From an uncultured bacterium (GTDB taxonomy: Bacteria; Cyanobacteriota; Vampirovibrionia; Gastranaerophilales; Gastranaerophilaceae): DNA of 33,046 nucleotides. The DNA is taken from positions 1 to 33,046 of the forward strand of contig CASFCQ010000016.1 in NCBI GenBank assembly GCA_949293185.1. Reading direction: 5' to 3'. Position 1 is the first letter of the stretch. Each line of letters begins with the position of its first letter. Below, in pieces: positions 8,173 through 16,661 of the stretch. Position numbers and translations under genes: made by a program. The notes below the pieces were generated by a model. The model ran no database searches, was not told where the DNA came from, and was given only the letters and a program-made list of their open reading frames with translations.

Positions 8173-8198
8173 AAAGAGAGCTGCATTGAGCTCTCTTT
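8173..8198 (-). terminator. Terminator of gatB
   Basis: AAAGAGAGCT (8173-8182) pairs perfectly with AGCTCTCTTT (8189-8198). On the minus strand the stem is followed by TTTTT. It lies 24 bases past the gatB stop. Confidence 0.8.
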
Positions 8199-8212
8199 AG
8201 GTTTATATTTAA

Positions 8213-8232
8213 TTTATTTATTTATTTATTTA
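8213..8232. repeat. (TTTA)5 tetranucleotide repeat across the gatB stop codon
   Basis: Five uninterrupted TTTA units cover the last codons and stop of gatB. Gain or loss of one unit would change the reading frame only at the extreme C-terminus. Confidence 0.7.
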
Positions 8233-9673
8233 ATAATTCACCCAACAGTTTGTTAATAATTTGAGGGTTAGCTCTGCCCTTGGTTTCTTTCATAATCTGA
8301 CCTACAAAGAAGCCCATAAGATTAGTTTTTCCGTTTTTATAAGCTTGAACCTGAGCAGGGTTAGCTGCAATAACTTTTTCAACAAGTTCTTTTATTGCGT
8401 TTTCGTCAGATATTACACTCAATCCTTCTTTTTCAATAATTTCTTGTGGTTTTGTTCCGTTTTCCAGCATTTGAGGAAGAATTTTCTTCGCTATGTTGTT
8501 TGAAATAGTACCTTTGCTTATAAGATTTACAAGTTCTGCAAGGTGTTCGGGTGTAAGTTTTGTTTGATTGATATTAATATTATTCTCTTTTAAGAATGCT
8601 GTAATATCTCCGACAAGCAAGTTATTGGTAATTCTGTAATCAGCGCCAAGTTCAAGTACTTTGTCATAGAAAAGAGCTGTTTCCATCTGTTCAACCATAA
8701 CATTTGCATCATAAGCGCTAAGCCCGAGTGATTCATATCTTTTTCGTTTTGCTTCAGGGAGTTCAGGCATTTTCTTTCTGACTTCTTCAACCCATTCTCT
8801 GGAAATTTCAACAGGCATTAAATCCGGTTCAGGAAAGTAACGATAGTCGTTTGCGTCTTCTTTGCTTCTCATTGTTTTAGTAACCTTTTGGTTATCATCC
8901 CAGAGTCTTGTTTCCTGATCAACTTCGCCGCCTTCTTCTACAATTTCAATTTGTCTGTCGATTTCGTATTCAATAGCTCTTTGTAAAGCTGAAAAACTGT
9001 TGATGTTTTTAATTTCGGCACGTGTTCCGAATTTGTCCGAACCTTTTGGCATAACGGAGACATTAGCATCGCATCTCATAGAACCTTCTTCAAGGTTGCC
9101 GTCGCATACGCCTATGTAACGTACAATATTTCTCAATTCTTCCATATAAGCTCTTGCTTCATCAGAAGATCTCATATCCGGTTCTGATACAATTTCCAAA
9201 AGCGGAGTGCCTGCTCTGTTTAAGTCCACAAGCGAGTATAATGAACCGGCAAGTCCGTCAGCACCGGCATGGACAAGCTTTCCTGCATCTTCTTCAAGGT
9301 GAGCACGGGTAATACCGATTTTTTTGCCTTTAATATTTATATAACCGTTTACACAAATAGGCTGGTCATATTGTGAAATCTGATAACCTTTCGGCAAGTC
9401 CGGATAAAAGTATTGTTTACGGTCAAATTTGCATCTTGAAGGAATTTCACAATTTAGTGCAAGTCCTAACAAAATTCCCATATTGACGCATTCTTTATTC
9501 AAAACAGGCAATACACCCGGCATTCCGAGAGTAATTGTGCTTGTATGGGTGTTAGGTTCTGCGCCGAACTCTGTTGAGTCAGGGGCAAATATTTTAGACT
9601 TTGTTTTCAGCTGGGCATGAACTTCAAGCCCTATAACTACCTCGTATTTATCTCTAATTGCTTGTGAAACCAT
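8222..9673 (-). CDS. gatB: Aspartyl/glutamyl-tRNA(Asn/Gln) amidotransferase subunit B
   Basis: The tRNA-binding and transamidation subunit of GatCAB. It phosphorylates and amidates misacylated Asp-tRNA(Asn) or Glu-tRNA(Gln), using ammonia channelled from GatA. Its 483 residues match the family. Motifs seen: VVIGLEVHAQLKTKSKIF at the start, FDRKQYFYPDLPKGYQISQ, ITRAHLEEDAGK, DLNRAGTPLLEIVSEPDM, GSMRCDANVS, AEIKNINSF, and a C-terminal YqeY-like tail ending in GFFVGQIMKETKGRANP. The start ATG at 9673 follows AAGGAAG. gatA and gatC are not adjacent, which is common. An extended -10 promoter lies at 9713-9721. Confidence 0.96.
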   Translation of the reverse strand: MVSQAIRDKYEVVIGLEVHAQLKTKSKIFAPDSTEFGAEPNTHTSTITLGMPGVLPVLNKECVNMGILLGLALNCEIPSRCKFDRKQYFYPDLPKGYQISQYDQPICVNGYINIKGKKIGITRAHLEEDAGKLVHAGADGLAGSLYSLVDLNRAGTPLLEIVSEPDMRSSDEARAYMEELRNIVRYIGVCDGNLEEGSMRCDANVSVMPKGSDKFGTRAEIKNINSFSALQRAIEYEIDRQIEIVEEGGEVDQETRLWDDNQKVTKTMRSKEDANDYRYFPEPDLMPVEISREWVEEVRKKMPELPEAKRKRYESLGLSAYDANVMVEQMETALFYDKVLELGADYRITNNLLVGDITAFLKENNININQTKLTPEHLAELVNLISKGTISNNIAKKILPQMLENGTKPQEIIEKEGLSVISDENAIKELVEKVIAANPAQVQAYKNGKTNLMGFFVGQIMKETKGRANPQIINKLLGELLNK

Positions 9674-9712
9674 ATTTTCAACTTCCTTAATTACATAATT
9701 ATCCTTGAGATA

Positions 9713-9721
9713 ATTTTAGCA
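9713..9721 (-). promoter_or_regulatory. Extended -10 promoter of gatB
   Basis: On the minus strand TGC-TAAAAT lies 40 bases before the gatB start. A small hairpin, AATTATC (9697-9703) with GATAATT (9709-9715), sits just at the predicted transcript start. Confidence 0.4.
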
Positions 9722-9818
9722 CAAATAATGTTATTCTTTATTTATACAGTAATTTTTATAAACTTTTTTCACATTTACAAATAGTGCTTGCTATTTTGGC
9801 TATTTTATAGATGAATAA

Positions 9819-9847
9819 TTGATATTTGCCTTAAAATATGCTATTGA
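9819..9847 (+). promoter_or_regulatory. Probable sigma-70 promoter of the BI-1-like gene
   Basis: TTGATA (9819-9824), 17 bases, then TGC-TATTGA (-10 at 9842-9847). The -35 is good and the -10 is weak but has an extended TG. The start codon is 25 bases downstream. Confidence 0.4.
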
Positions 9848-9871
9848 ATAAGTAAGAAACGGAGGTTTTAT

Positions 9872-10612
9872 ATGTTTAGAAGTACAAATCCTGTGTTATC
9901 AAGAATGGATAACAGCGATATACAAATGTTGGAAAGTAGACCTATGACAGTAAACGGAACAATAGGCAAAACATTTGTGTTGATTCTGATTGCCTTTGTC
10001 GCTGCAGCTGCAATGGTTTACGAAGCTATGATGGGCTATACAGACAAAATGATGATGGTTATGGGAATAGCACTTGTCGGTGGATTGATAACCGGATTGG
10101 TTGCCAGTTTTGTTCCTAAATTAGCAAAATTTTTAGCTCCGGTATACGCATTTGCCGAAGGTGCCTTGTTAGGCGGCATCTCAATATTTTTGGAGGTAAA
10201 ATTTCCGGGGATTGCTATTCAGGCAATTTCGGGCACATTTATTGCATTTCTTGTAATGCTTTTCTTATACAGAGTAAAAGCTATCAGAGCAACAGAAAAA
10301 TTCCGTGCAACAATAATGACCGCTTTGTTCACTATAATGATAATCTATCTTGTTGATCTTGTGGGAAGCTTCTTCCATTTTTCCATCCCGTTTGTATCAG
10401 GAAACGGGGTGATGGCGCTTGTATTTAGCGCAATAGTTGTTCTTGTAGCTTCATTAAGTCTTATACTTGATTTTGATTTTATTGAAAAAGGAGCTCAAAA
10501 TCTCATACCCAAGGATTATGAATGGTACGGCGCTTTCGGGCTGACTGTAACTCTTGTTTGGTTGTACATAGAAATTTTAAAACTTATAGCATTGTTAAGA
10601 GGGGATGATTAA
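9872..10612 (+). CDS. Bax inhibitor-1/YccA-family membrane protein
   Basis: A 246-residue protein with about seven hydrophobic helices. It has the layout of the YccA/BI-1-like group COG4760: a soluble N-terminus of about 30 residues with SNPV-like start (RSTNPVLSR), a first helix VLILIAFVAAAAMVYEAM, a conserved PVYAFAEGALLGGISIFLE segment in helix 3, FRATIMTALFTIMIIYLV, and a final LILDFDFIEKGA followed by WYGAFGLTVTLVWLYIEIL. Members of the superfamily leak calcium or protons in a pH-dependent way, and the acidic LDFDF pair fits that, but the role of this subgroup is not established. GGAGG lies 6 bases before ATG 9872. The stop abuts the queE stop on the other strand. Confidence 0.85.
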   Translation: MFRSTNPVLSRMDNSDIQMLESRPMTVNGTIGKTFVLILIAFVAAAAMVYEAMMGYTDKMMMVMGIALVGGLITGLVASFVPKLAKFLAPVYAFAEGALLGGISIFLEVKFPGIAIQAISGTFIAFLVMLFLYRVKAIRATEKFRATIMTALFTIMIIYLVDLVGSFFHFSIPFVSGNGVMALVFSAIVVLVASLSLILDFDFIEKGAQNLIPKDYEWYGAFGLTVTLVWLYIEILKLIALLRGDD

Positions 10613-11296
10613 TCATCTTATATCAAAAAACTTGTGCACCTGACCGATGAGTCGTGTGTTGTGATATTTTTTAGAAAAATAATTAAAGGTTTCCATGATT
10701 TTTTCGTGCGAAACCTTTATTGTATTTCCGTCCATTTTTGGTTGAAGTATTATCGGGATACTATATTTTTTTGCAAGGTTGATACATTCTTGCAGTTCAT
10801 AATCAACAACTGCATCATCAAAGACAAGTTTTGCAAATGTATCTTTGTTATTTTGGGTTGCAATATTCAAAAATTCATCGTGCTGTGTGTAAACATCTCC
10901 TATTTTTGCACTGGAGTCGAGTTTAAAATCCATGGAAATAATATCAACATAATCAATAACAGTTTTTAAAGCACCTGCGAGAGTGCCGTTTGTTTCAAGA
11001 TAAATTGTAAGATTCATTTGTTTTAGTTCAGGCAAAAACTCTTTCAAAAACTGGTAATGTAAAAGCGGTTCGCCGCCGGTTAAACTTACGGAGTGTATTG
11101 AATCAATGTCAAAAGTTTTTATGCGTTCAATCAGGGATTGAACGCTGTACTCTTCTCCTTTGTCAAATTCCGTATCGCAATAATCACACAAGAGATTGCA
11201 TCCGCAAAATCTTATGAATAGTTGTCTGTAGCCGATATATGGACCTTCTCCCTGTATTGAATCGAAAATCTCTGCGATTTTTGTTTTATATGTCAT
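10613..11296 (-). CDS. queE: 7-carboxy-7-deazaguanine synthase QueE
   Basis: A radical-SAM enzyme that converts 6-carboxy-5,6,7,8-tetrahydropterin to 7-carboxy-7-deazaguanine in queuosine (preQ0) synthesis. The N-terminus has the signature EIFDSIQGEGPYIGYRQLFI. The 4Fe-4S cluster motif is C33-x3-C37-x2-C40 within CGCNLLCDYCDTEF. SLTGGEPLL follows near residue 72. The 227-residue length is normal. Its start overlaps the 3' end of dnaJ by 11 bases, so the pair is probably co-transcribed and coupled. queC, queD and queF are not in the window. Confidence 0.93.
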   Translation of the reverse strand: MTYKTKIAEIFDSIQGEGPYIGYRQLFIRFCGCNLLCDYCDTEFDKGEEYSVQSLIERIKTFDIDSIHSVSLTGGEPLLHYQFLKEFLPELKQMNLTIYLETNGTLAGALKTVIDYVDIISMDFKLDSSAKIGDVYTQHDEFLNIATQNNKDTFAKLVFDDAVVDYELQECINLAKKYSIPIILQPKMDGNTIKVSHEKIMETFNYFSKKYHNTRLIGQVHKFFDIR

Positions 11297-12380
11297 TTAA
11301 TAAATTCTCCCTGATATTGTGTTTGGAAATTAATTTTAACTGTTCGTATAACTCAATCTCTTTTGTCGTCATTTCTTTGGGCACAACTATTTTAACCGTT
11401 ACAATCTGGTCGCCTTTTTTGCTGTTTTTTCCGTTAGATGTTCCCTGCTGGGACAATCTGAATTTTTGACCTGTTGAAGTATAAGGCGGAATTTTCATAG
11501 AAACATTTCCGCTTAATGTCGGAACTTCAATATTTGCCCCTAGAACTGCTTCAAAAGGTGTTATTGGAATTTCACACAGCACGTTGCTGCCTTCGTATTT
11601 AAAAAAGCTGGATTCTTCAATATCTATAAAAAGATATAAATCCCCGCTTTTACCTCCGTTGTAGCCTTTATTGCCTTCATCCGCAATTCTTATTTTTGCT
11701 CCTTTTTTTACTCCGGCGGGGATTTTTACATTAAGCTTTTTGTGAATGGAAACTTCTCCGCTTCCCTTGCATAAAGGACATTTCGCCCCGTTAATAAACC
11801 TTCTGCCTTCGCATTTAGGGCATCTTTCACTGTGCAGAACATTGACTGTTCTGTTTGTACCTGAGATTGCCTCTGATATTTTTATAGTAACGTTTAGATT
11901 TATATCTCTGCCGTTTTCCGGTTTAAGTTTTTTCTTTTCTGTTTTAGGTTTGTTGTTTTTAGGTATGTCGTTAGTAAATAATCCGTCAAGTATATTTTCA
12001 AACACTTGAGAAAACGAACTTTTGTCGTGATGTTTGTCTTCTGTTTTTGCTTTTTGTTCGGGTTTAAAGTCCGTTTTGGTTTGAGTTGATTCCGACTGAG
12101 AATATGCTTTTTTTGCCTGTGTTTTTGAGGTTGATGTGTAAGATGATTTGTAGTTAAAGCCTTTTAATATATCATACTGGCTGCGTCTTTGTTCATCGAT
12201 TAAAACTTCGTATGCTTCGGTAATTTCTTTGAAGCGTACAATGCTTTCCTGTGAGTTGTCATTCACATCCGGATGCCATTTGCGTGCCTGTTTTCGGTAG
12301 GCGGATTTTATCTGAGCCTCGTCAGCTTCGGGCTCAATTCCTAAAATTGCATATAAATCTTTTTGATAATATTGATACAC
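11286..12380 (-). CDS. DnaJ-family co-chaperone with a reduced zinc-finger region
   Basis: A J-protein with an N-terminal J-domain (DLYAILGIEPEADEAQIKSA, then the catalytic HPD in KWHPDVND), so it should stimulate DnaK. In place of a Gly/Phe region there is a long Ser/Thr/Lys-rich linker. The zinc region holds only two of the four usual CxxCxGxG motifs (CPKCEG and CPLCKGSG, 10 residues apart), enough for one zinc site. The C-terminal substrate-binding domains are typical (VKIPAGVKKGAKIRI, GDLYLFIDIEE, FEAVLGANIEVPTL, GDQIVTVKIVVP). I chose GTG 12380 because CGGAT precedes it and the J-domain then starts at the usual distance; an in-frame GTG at 12407 would add 9 residues without a ribosome site. 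Confidence 0.85.
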   Translation of the reverse strand: MYQYYQKDLYAILGIEPEADEAQIKSAYRKQARKWHPDVNDNSQESIVRFKEITEAYEVLIDEQRRSQYDILKGFNYKSSYTSTSKTQAKKAYSQSESTQTKTDFKPEQKAKTEDKHHDKSSFSQVFENILDGLFTNDIPKNNKPKTEKKKLKPENGRDINLNVTIKISEAISGTNRTVNVLHSERCPKCEGRRFINGAKCPLCKGSGEVSIHKKLNVKIPAGVKKGAKIRIADEGNKGYNGGKSGDLYLFIDIEESSFFKYEGSNVLCEIPITPFEAVLGANIEVPTLSGNVSMKIPPYTSTGQKFRLSQQGTSNGKNSKKGDQIVTVKIVVPKEMTTKEIELYEQLKLISKHNIRENLLNDI

Positions 12381-12585
12381 TTTTTTTATCCGATTAATGT
12401 AATACACACAAATATTTTTAATAATATTTTATCAAAAGTCAGATATTTCATATAGTCAACTTATACATATTTTATAGGTAAGAAAATACGGATTGTTTTA
12501 TGGAGTCTGACTAAAAATTTATAAAAAATTGTAAAATTTAAAAATTTTGGTAACAAAATTTTCCTTTTATGCGTATTAACCCTGT

Positions 12586-13413
12586 ATGAAGATTAAAGGT
12601 CATACGCAGTACAATTATAATACAATTGTTTCTAATCAGGTTAAATATCCTGTATTTAGAGGTGCAAGGGATATAAACCTCAAATATATATATGAAAATC
12701 GTTTGAGACTATTGCCTCAGCGTATGCGTCTAAAAGTAACAAATGTAGTTGAAAATAATGGTGATATTTTTGAGCCGTTAAAAGATATCCATCTGAGAAC
12801 ATATGCCCCGCTTTTGGAATGCAAGACGCTGGGTAAGGCACAAAATATGTTTTTTGAGTTCAGAGATGTTTTGCCTGCATATATTGCAATACAGCATAAA
12901 TCACCAAACGTAAAGAAAATAATGGAATCAACTTCGCTGGAAGAATTGTCGCTTATTCTTTTAAAAGAACGCTGGGGCAAACTAAAAACCATTGATGAAA
13001 TAGCAAAAGATTTAGGGTTAAAAAGCAGAAGCGCACTTGCCTGGATTATGGATAAAATAAGAATCCCTGATTTTGGCAGAAACTATCACAAACTATTGAG
13101 TGCTACTGATGAAAACCTTAACAGAGAAATTGCACAAAAAACAAAAGATTTTAACGCTGCACACAGGGGCATTGTTGTTTCCCGTAACCGTGAATTGAGT
13201 CAGAAATATAAAGAGCTAAACAGGCTGATTTCACAGATTGCCTGGGATAGGCTGCCTCATATTAAAGCTGCTTTTTCTGAGGTGTCTGCACGAACAAATG
13301 GTAAAGAACGTTTTGCTGTTTTTTGGCATGAAAATCCTGAATATGCCAAAGAATTTGCTCAAATGAAAAAGACAGTTGCTGCTGAGTTTAGAAAACAGCG
13401 TAAAGCCGAGTAA
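12586..13413 (+). CDS. Hypothetical protein with possible helix-turn-helix and N-terminal PVFRG motif
   Basis: A 275-residue basic, mostly helical protein without signal peptide or membrane segment. Near the N-terminus it carries YPVFRGARD, like the F-[KR]-[GN] motifs of two other proteins here. Residues of about 125-165 look like a helix-turn-helix (TIDEIAKDLGLKSRSALAWI). The C-terminal 60 residues are Lys/Arg/Glu-rich (RFAVFWHENPEYAKEFAQ) and could bind nucleic acid. No family is recognised. The start ATG 12586 has no clear ribosome site, and a TATTAA sequence lies only 6 bases upstream, so a leaderless transcript is possible. Confidence 0.55.
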   Translation: MKIKGHTQYNYNTIVSNQVKYPVFRGARDINLKYIYENRLRLLPQRMRLKVTNVVENNGDIFEPLKDIHLRTYAPLLECKTLGKAQNMFFEFRDVLPAYIAIQHKSPNVKKIMESTSLEELSLILLKERWGKLKTIDEIAKDLGLKSRSALAWIMDKIRIPDFGRNYHKLLSATDENLNREIAQKTKDFNAAHRGIVVSRNRELSQKYKELNRLISQIAWDRLPHIKAAFSEVSARTNGKERFAVFWHENPEYAKEFAQMKKTVAAEFRKQRKAE

Positions 13414-13428
13414 ATGCCTAATTAGACT

Positions 13429-15039
13429 TTAATCATCACTTTTAGGCAGAAGAATACATCCTGTATTTGGATTGTATTCGCAAACGCAGTTTTTTCCGTT
13501 ATTTTTTGCGTTATACAATGCAACGTCCGCAAGCTCTATAAGTGTTTGTTCATCTAAAGCACACGACGGGTATTCACTCATACCTATACTTACCGTAGGA
13601 CAGATGAAGATTTCGTCTTTTACATTGATTTTTATCTTGCTGATATTTTTTCTGATTCTTTCAGCAATAATTTTTGCATCTTTTATGTTTGTTTCCGGAA
13701 GGATAACAGTGAACTCTTCTCCTCCGTATCTTGATGCGATATCAATTTTTCTTATTGTCTGCTGTATGCAGTTTGCAATTTCTCTTAAAACCTGATCCCC
13801 TACGGGATGTCCGTATGTATCGTTAACCTGCTTGAAATTGTCTATATCCATCATAAGCAGAGTCATTTCATGGTTGTATCTTGATGAACGTTTTATTTCA
13901 TTTTCAAGCAGTGTGTAAAAATGTCTGTATATATAGAGTTTTGTTAAACCGTCTTTTGTTGCAAGTTCGTATAATTTTGCGTTATCAATTGCAATAGCAG
14001 CCTGATTGGCAAGAGCCTCAATAAACTCTAAATCCTGTTTGTTAAATAATTTTCCGTTGAGTTTATTTGTAATGTTTATTACACCGATAGGTTCACCTTT
14101 GGCAATCAATGGTACGCATAATAAAGAATTTACACTAAGCTCCTGACCGTTATCTATAAATCTCGGGTCATTTTGTCCAAGATTGGATATGATTGATTTT
14201 TTTTCTACAAAAACAGTGCCTGCTATGCCTTCGCCCACTTTGATTTTAGAACATTCAATGAGCCCGTTGTTAATTTCTGTTTCAAGATTTTTATCGGCCA
14301 GACCGTATACAACCTTTGTTTGCAGCACATTTTCCGTAAAGTTGTACAGCATCAAAGACCCTTTTTCTGCCTCAATTGTTTCAAGCGCCTTGTTCAAAAT
14401 TACTCTCAGGAGGCGTTTTAAATCATCGATAAAATTAACAGCCTGAGATATGTTATATAAGATAGAAATGTTGTGCAGCGACTTTTGTAATCGTTTAAGA
14501 TCGTTTTCCTGTTCTCTTCTTTTAATATATTTAATGAGTATTGGACCGATATAGTTAAAAATTTTGGTTAAATATCTTAAATCTTCATCGGAATATTCAT
14601 TGTTATTATCTTTTGTTCCTAAAGAGCATATAAAATAAGGATTGTTATCTTTCTGGAAAAGTTTGAAATAACAGCTTTTTAAATTTTCAAGGTCGTATTT
14701 TTCCCAGAAAGAACGATAAATAGGTTTTCCTGCTGAGTCAGAAACTTTAATGAATTCATTTTTGTTTAAAACTTCCCAGAAGCCCTCATCATCATTTTCA
14801 AACTGAAAGTATTCCTGAGTTTCGTTACTGCTCGTGGCTACCATGTAATAAACCTGGTCATGGTTAATAAAAAATCTTACGTCAGATATATTTAACCCCT
14901 GAGTGATAAAATCTGTAACTTTTTCTATTAAATCCTCTATAGAATCTGCCTGTGTTGCAATAATGCTTAGTTCAAACAGACTGTTCAGGTCATAAAAATT
15001 TTTTTGCAGTGTAGTAATTTTTTCAGAAAGATTTTCCAT
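13429..15039 (-). CDS. Diguanylate cyclase with two GAF-type sensor domains
   Basis: A 536-residue cytoplasmic protein. It has an N-terminal GAF-like domain (about 14-170), a short helical linker, and a second, clearer GAF domain (about 195-350, with GSLMLYN, KVGEGIAGTVF and LLCVPLIAKGEPIGVINITN). A C-terminal GGDEF domain has the active signature RYGGEEFTVILPE near residue 440 and the upstream NDTYGHPVGDQVL. The allosteric I-site RxxD is present as RKID, five residues before GGEEF. It should make cyclic di-GMP from two GTP, with product inhibition, and is probably switched by a small ligand bound to GAF. No EAL domain is present. It is a single gene with ATG start at 15039. Confidence 0.9.
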   Translation of the reverse strand: MENLSEKITTLQKNFYDLNSLFELSIIATQADSIEDLIEKVTDFITQGLNISDVRFFINHDQVYYMVATSSNETQEYFQFENDDEGFWEVLNKNEFIKVSDSAGKPIYRSFWEKYDLENLKSCYFKLFQKDNNPYFICSLGTKDNNNEYSDEDLRYLTKIFNYIGPILIKYIKRREQENDLKRLQKSLHNISILYNISQAVNFIDDLKRLLRVILNKALETIEAEKGSLMLYNFTENVLQTKVVYGLADKNLETEINNGLIECSKIKVGEGIAGTVFVEKKSIISNLGQNDPRFIDNGQELSVNSLLCVPLIAKGEPIGVINITNKLNGKLFNKQDLEFIEALANQAAIAIDNAKLYELATKDGLTKLYIYRHFYTLLENEIKRSSRYNHEMTLLMMDIDNFKQVNDTYGHPVGDQVLREIANCIQQTIRKIDIASRYGGEEFTVILPETNIKDAKIIAERIRKNISKIKINVKDEIFICPTVSIGMSEYPSCALDEQTLIELADVALYNAKNNGKNCVCEYNPNTGCILLPKSDD

Positions 15040-15261
15040 AGTAATTATTCTATTAGAATTTTAACAATAATTCAATTATTTTATAGGGGTAGATAATAAT
15101 AGCGTGAACAAAATAAATTACCGATGTTAACAAAAGTTATAACAATAGCAAAAAAAATTTATTACGGTTGTTTACTTAATGGAATCTTTAAATTATTATA
15201 AAATTCCTTGAAAGAATATTTTTGATAAACACAGTCGTCTATTTTAAACGGGAAGTAACAA

Positions 15262-16548
15262 TTGTCTGAATACAGCACAACATATTCACTAATAATGCCA
15301 AAGGTAAAGCTTACACCTATTAAGCAAAAAACCAAAAAGGAAGAGATAAAAGAGATTATAAAAAATCCTGATGACCCTCTTGCTCAGTTTCCTATACGCG
15401 CTTTTGCGTATTCAAACGAAGTCGGCGCAGCTGTTTCTGCTATGCCTGTATGGGGTAAAGCTGCAGAAATGTTATTGTGGATACCTGCGCTTATGTATCT
15501 TGGTGCTGATATATATGACAAATACAGACGCGGTAAAGAAGGCGATTACACAAGAGCTTCTGCTGCTGCAGCTGTGCAACAGGCGATATTTCAGGCTCTT
15601 GCCAGTGTAATTTTACCGACGGCTGCTGTTAAGATGGGGCAAAATATTGCAGGTTATACAGCAAAATTTGACGGTACTCATCTCAGTGCAACAGCAAAAG
15701 AAGAAACTTTTAACAGGCTTTTGGATGAATTTGACAATAAAAATTTCGCAAAAGGCTCTGTTGTGGATTCTGACGGCAGTATAAAAACCGGATTTGAAAG
15801 AGTGAAGGGGCGTATCATAGATGAAAAACTGAAGCCGGCTCTTGCTTCGACGCGTAAAGACCTTAAAACAGAGGGGCTGTTTGCAAAAATTGTAAGATTT
15901 TTCGGGCATACAAAACGTCCTGTCGCTTCTGCACAGGCTGATGAATCGGATGTTCTTGATTTCTTTGAAAAGCATGCTAAAAAACTTTTTGATAAACAAA
16001 CTATTCTTGAAAATTCTACAAGAGAACAAATTGCTGCAGAGCATCCGGAATTGTTAAAATTGTATGACAAAGCAACACAAAATTCCGAAAAAAGGGCAAA
16101 ACTCCTTATTGAAAAATCCCCAGATTATCTTGTTAAAAAGATTTTGAACTCAGAATCTAAAGCTCAAAGGTCTCTTATTCAGGCAATAACTAAAAATTAT
16201 GACAGTGTTGAAAAAAGAAGAATACTTGTAAAAGATAAGATAGATTCAGCAAGGGTTATTCAGCAATTATTGAAAAATCCTGACTATAAACTCTCTATTG
16301 AAAACTATGCTAACCGTGTAGAAATTGCACGTACGGCATTGAGAAATTATTTAAAAGGCAAAATTTTTAAACTCGGATTGTTAAAAACAGCAGGCGGTTT
16401 TATTGCATTGGGGCTTCTTGCCGTTCCTATCGATAACTTTGTTCATAAATATATTATAAAGAAATTTGTTGAACCCGGTTTAGAAACTGTTGAGTCACTT
16501 GCTAATAAAAACAAAGAACCGGTGGACGGACGTAAAATAGGTATCTAG
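15262..16548 (+). CDS. Hypothetical membrane-associated protein
   Basis: 428 residues, no recognised family. The start is TTG at 15262, with GGGAAG 6 bases upstream; there is no nearby ATG with better support. Residues of about 60-80 (AAEMLLWIPALMYLGADIYD) are hydrophobic, as are 100-125 (AIFQALASVILPTAAVKMG) and a segment near 375-395 (LLKTAGGFIALGLLAVPID). The central 230 residues are charged and helical (AEHPELLKLYDKATQNSEKR). This looks like a protein with membrane-inserted ends and a large helical soluble core. It is unlike its neighbours and is probably monocistronic. Confidence 0.55.
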   Translation: MSEYSTTYSLIMPKVKLTPIKQKTKKEEIKEIIKNPDDPLAQFPIRAFAYSNEVGAAVSAMPVWGKAAEMLLWIPALMYLGADIYDKYRRGKEGDYTRASAAAAVQQAIFQALASVILPTAAVKMGQNIAGYTAKFDGTHLSATAKEETFNRLLDEFDNKNFAKGSVVDSDGSIKTGFERVKGRIIDEKLKPALASTRKDLKTEGLFAKIVRFFGHTKRPVASAQADESDVLDFFEKHAKKLFDKQTILENSTREQIAAEHPELLKLYDKATQNSEKRAKLLIEKSPDYLVKKILNSESKAQRSLIQAITKNYDSVEKRRILVKDKIDSARVIQQLLKNPDYKLSIENYANRVEIARTALRNYLKGKIFKLGLLKTAGGFIALGLLAVPIDNFVHKYIIKKFVEPGLETVESLANKNKEPVDGRKIGI

Positions 16549-16561
16549 TTTTTGTAATTAT

Positions 16562-16590
16562 TTTTTGACTTAGCCCTGTTGTGGTATAGT
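16562..16590 (+). promoter_or_regulatory. Extended -10 promoter of the secreted carboxypeptidase-regulatory-like gene
   Basis: TGG-TATAGT (-10 at 16585-16590) with a weak -35 (TTTTTG) 17 bases upstream. The 70-base leader contains TTTGTTT pairing with AAACAAA, and ATCTGC pairing with GCGGAT just before the ribosome site. Confidence 0.45.
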
Positions 16591-16661
16591 TTGTTTTTTA
16601 GTTTTAAACAAAAATAGAATCTGAAAAATCTGCTTTGTAAAAAGGCGGATATGGAGGATTT

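Noticed and set aside
8056-8256. Plus-strand frame of 66 codons between two minus-strand genes
   Set aside because: No ribosome site; it overlaps the gatB terminator and the TTTA repeat.
13415-13448. TGCCTAA/TTAGGCA hairpin as a terminator
   Set aside because: Only 7 bp with a 20-base loop, no T run, and it overlaps the coding end of the diguanylate cyclase gene.
15613-16070. Two minus-strand frames of 130-143 codons
   Set aside because: Both are antisense to the 428-residue protein gene, which has a ribosome site and coherent protein composition.
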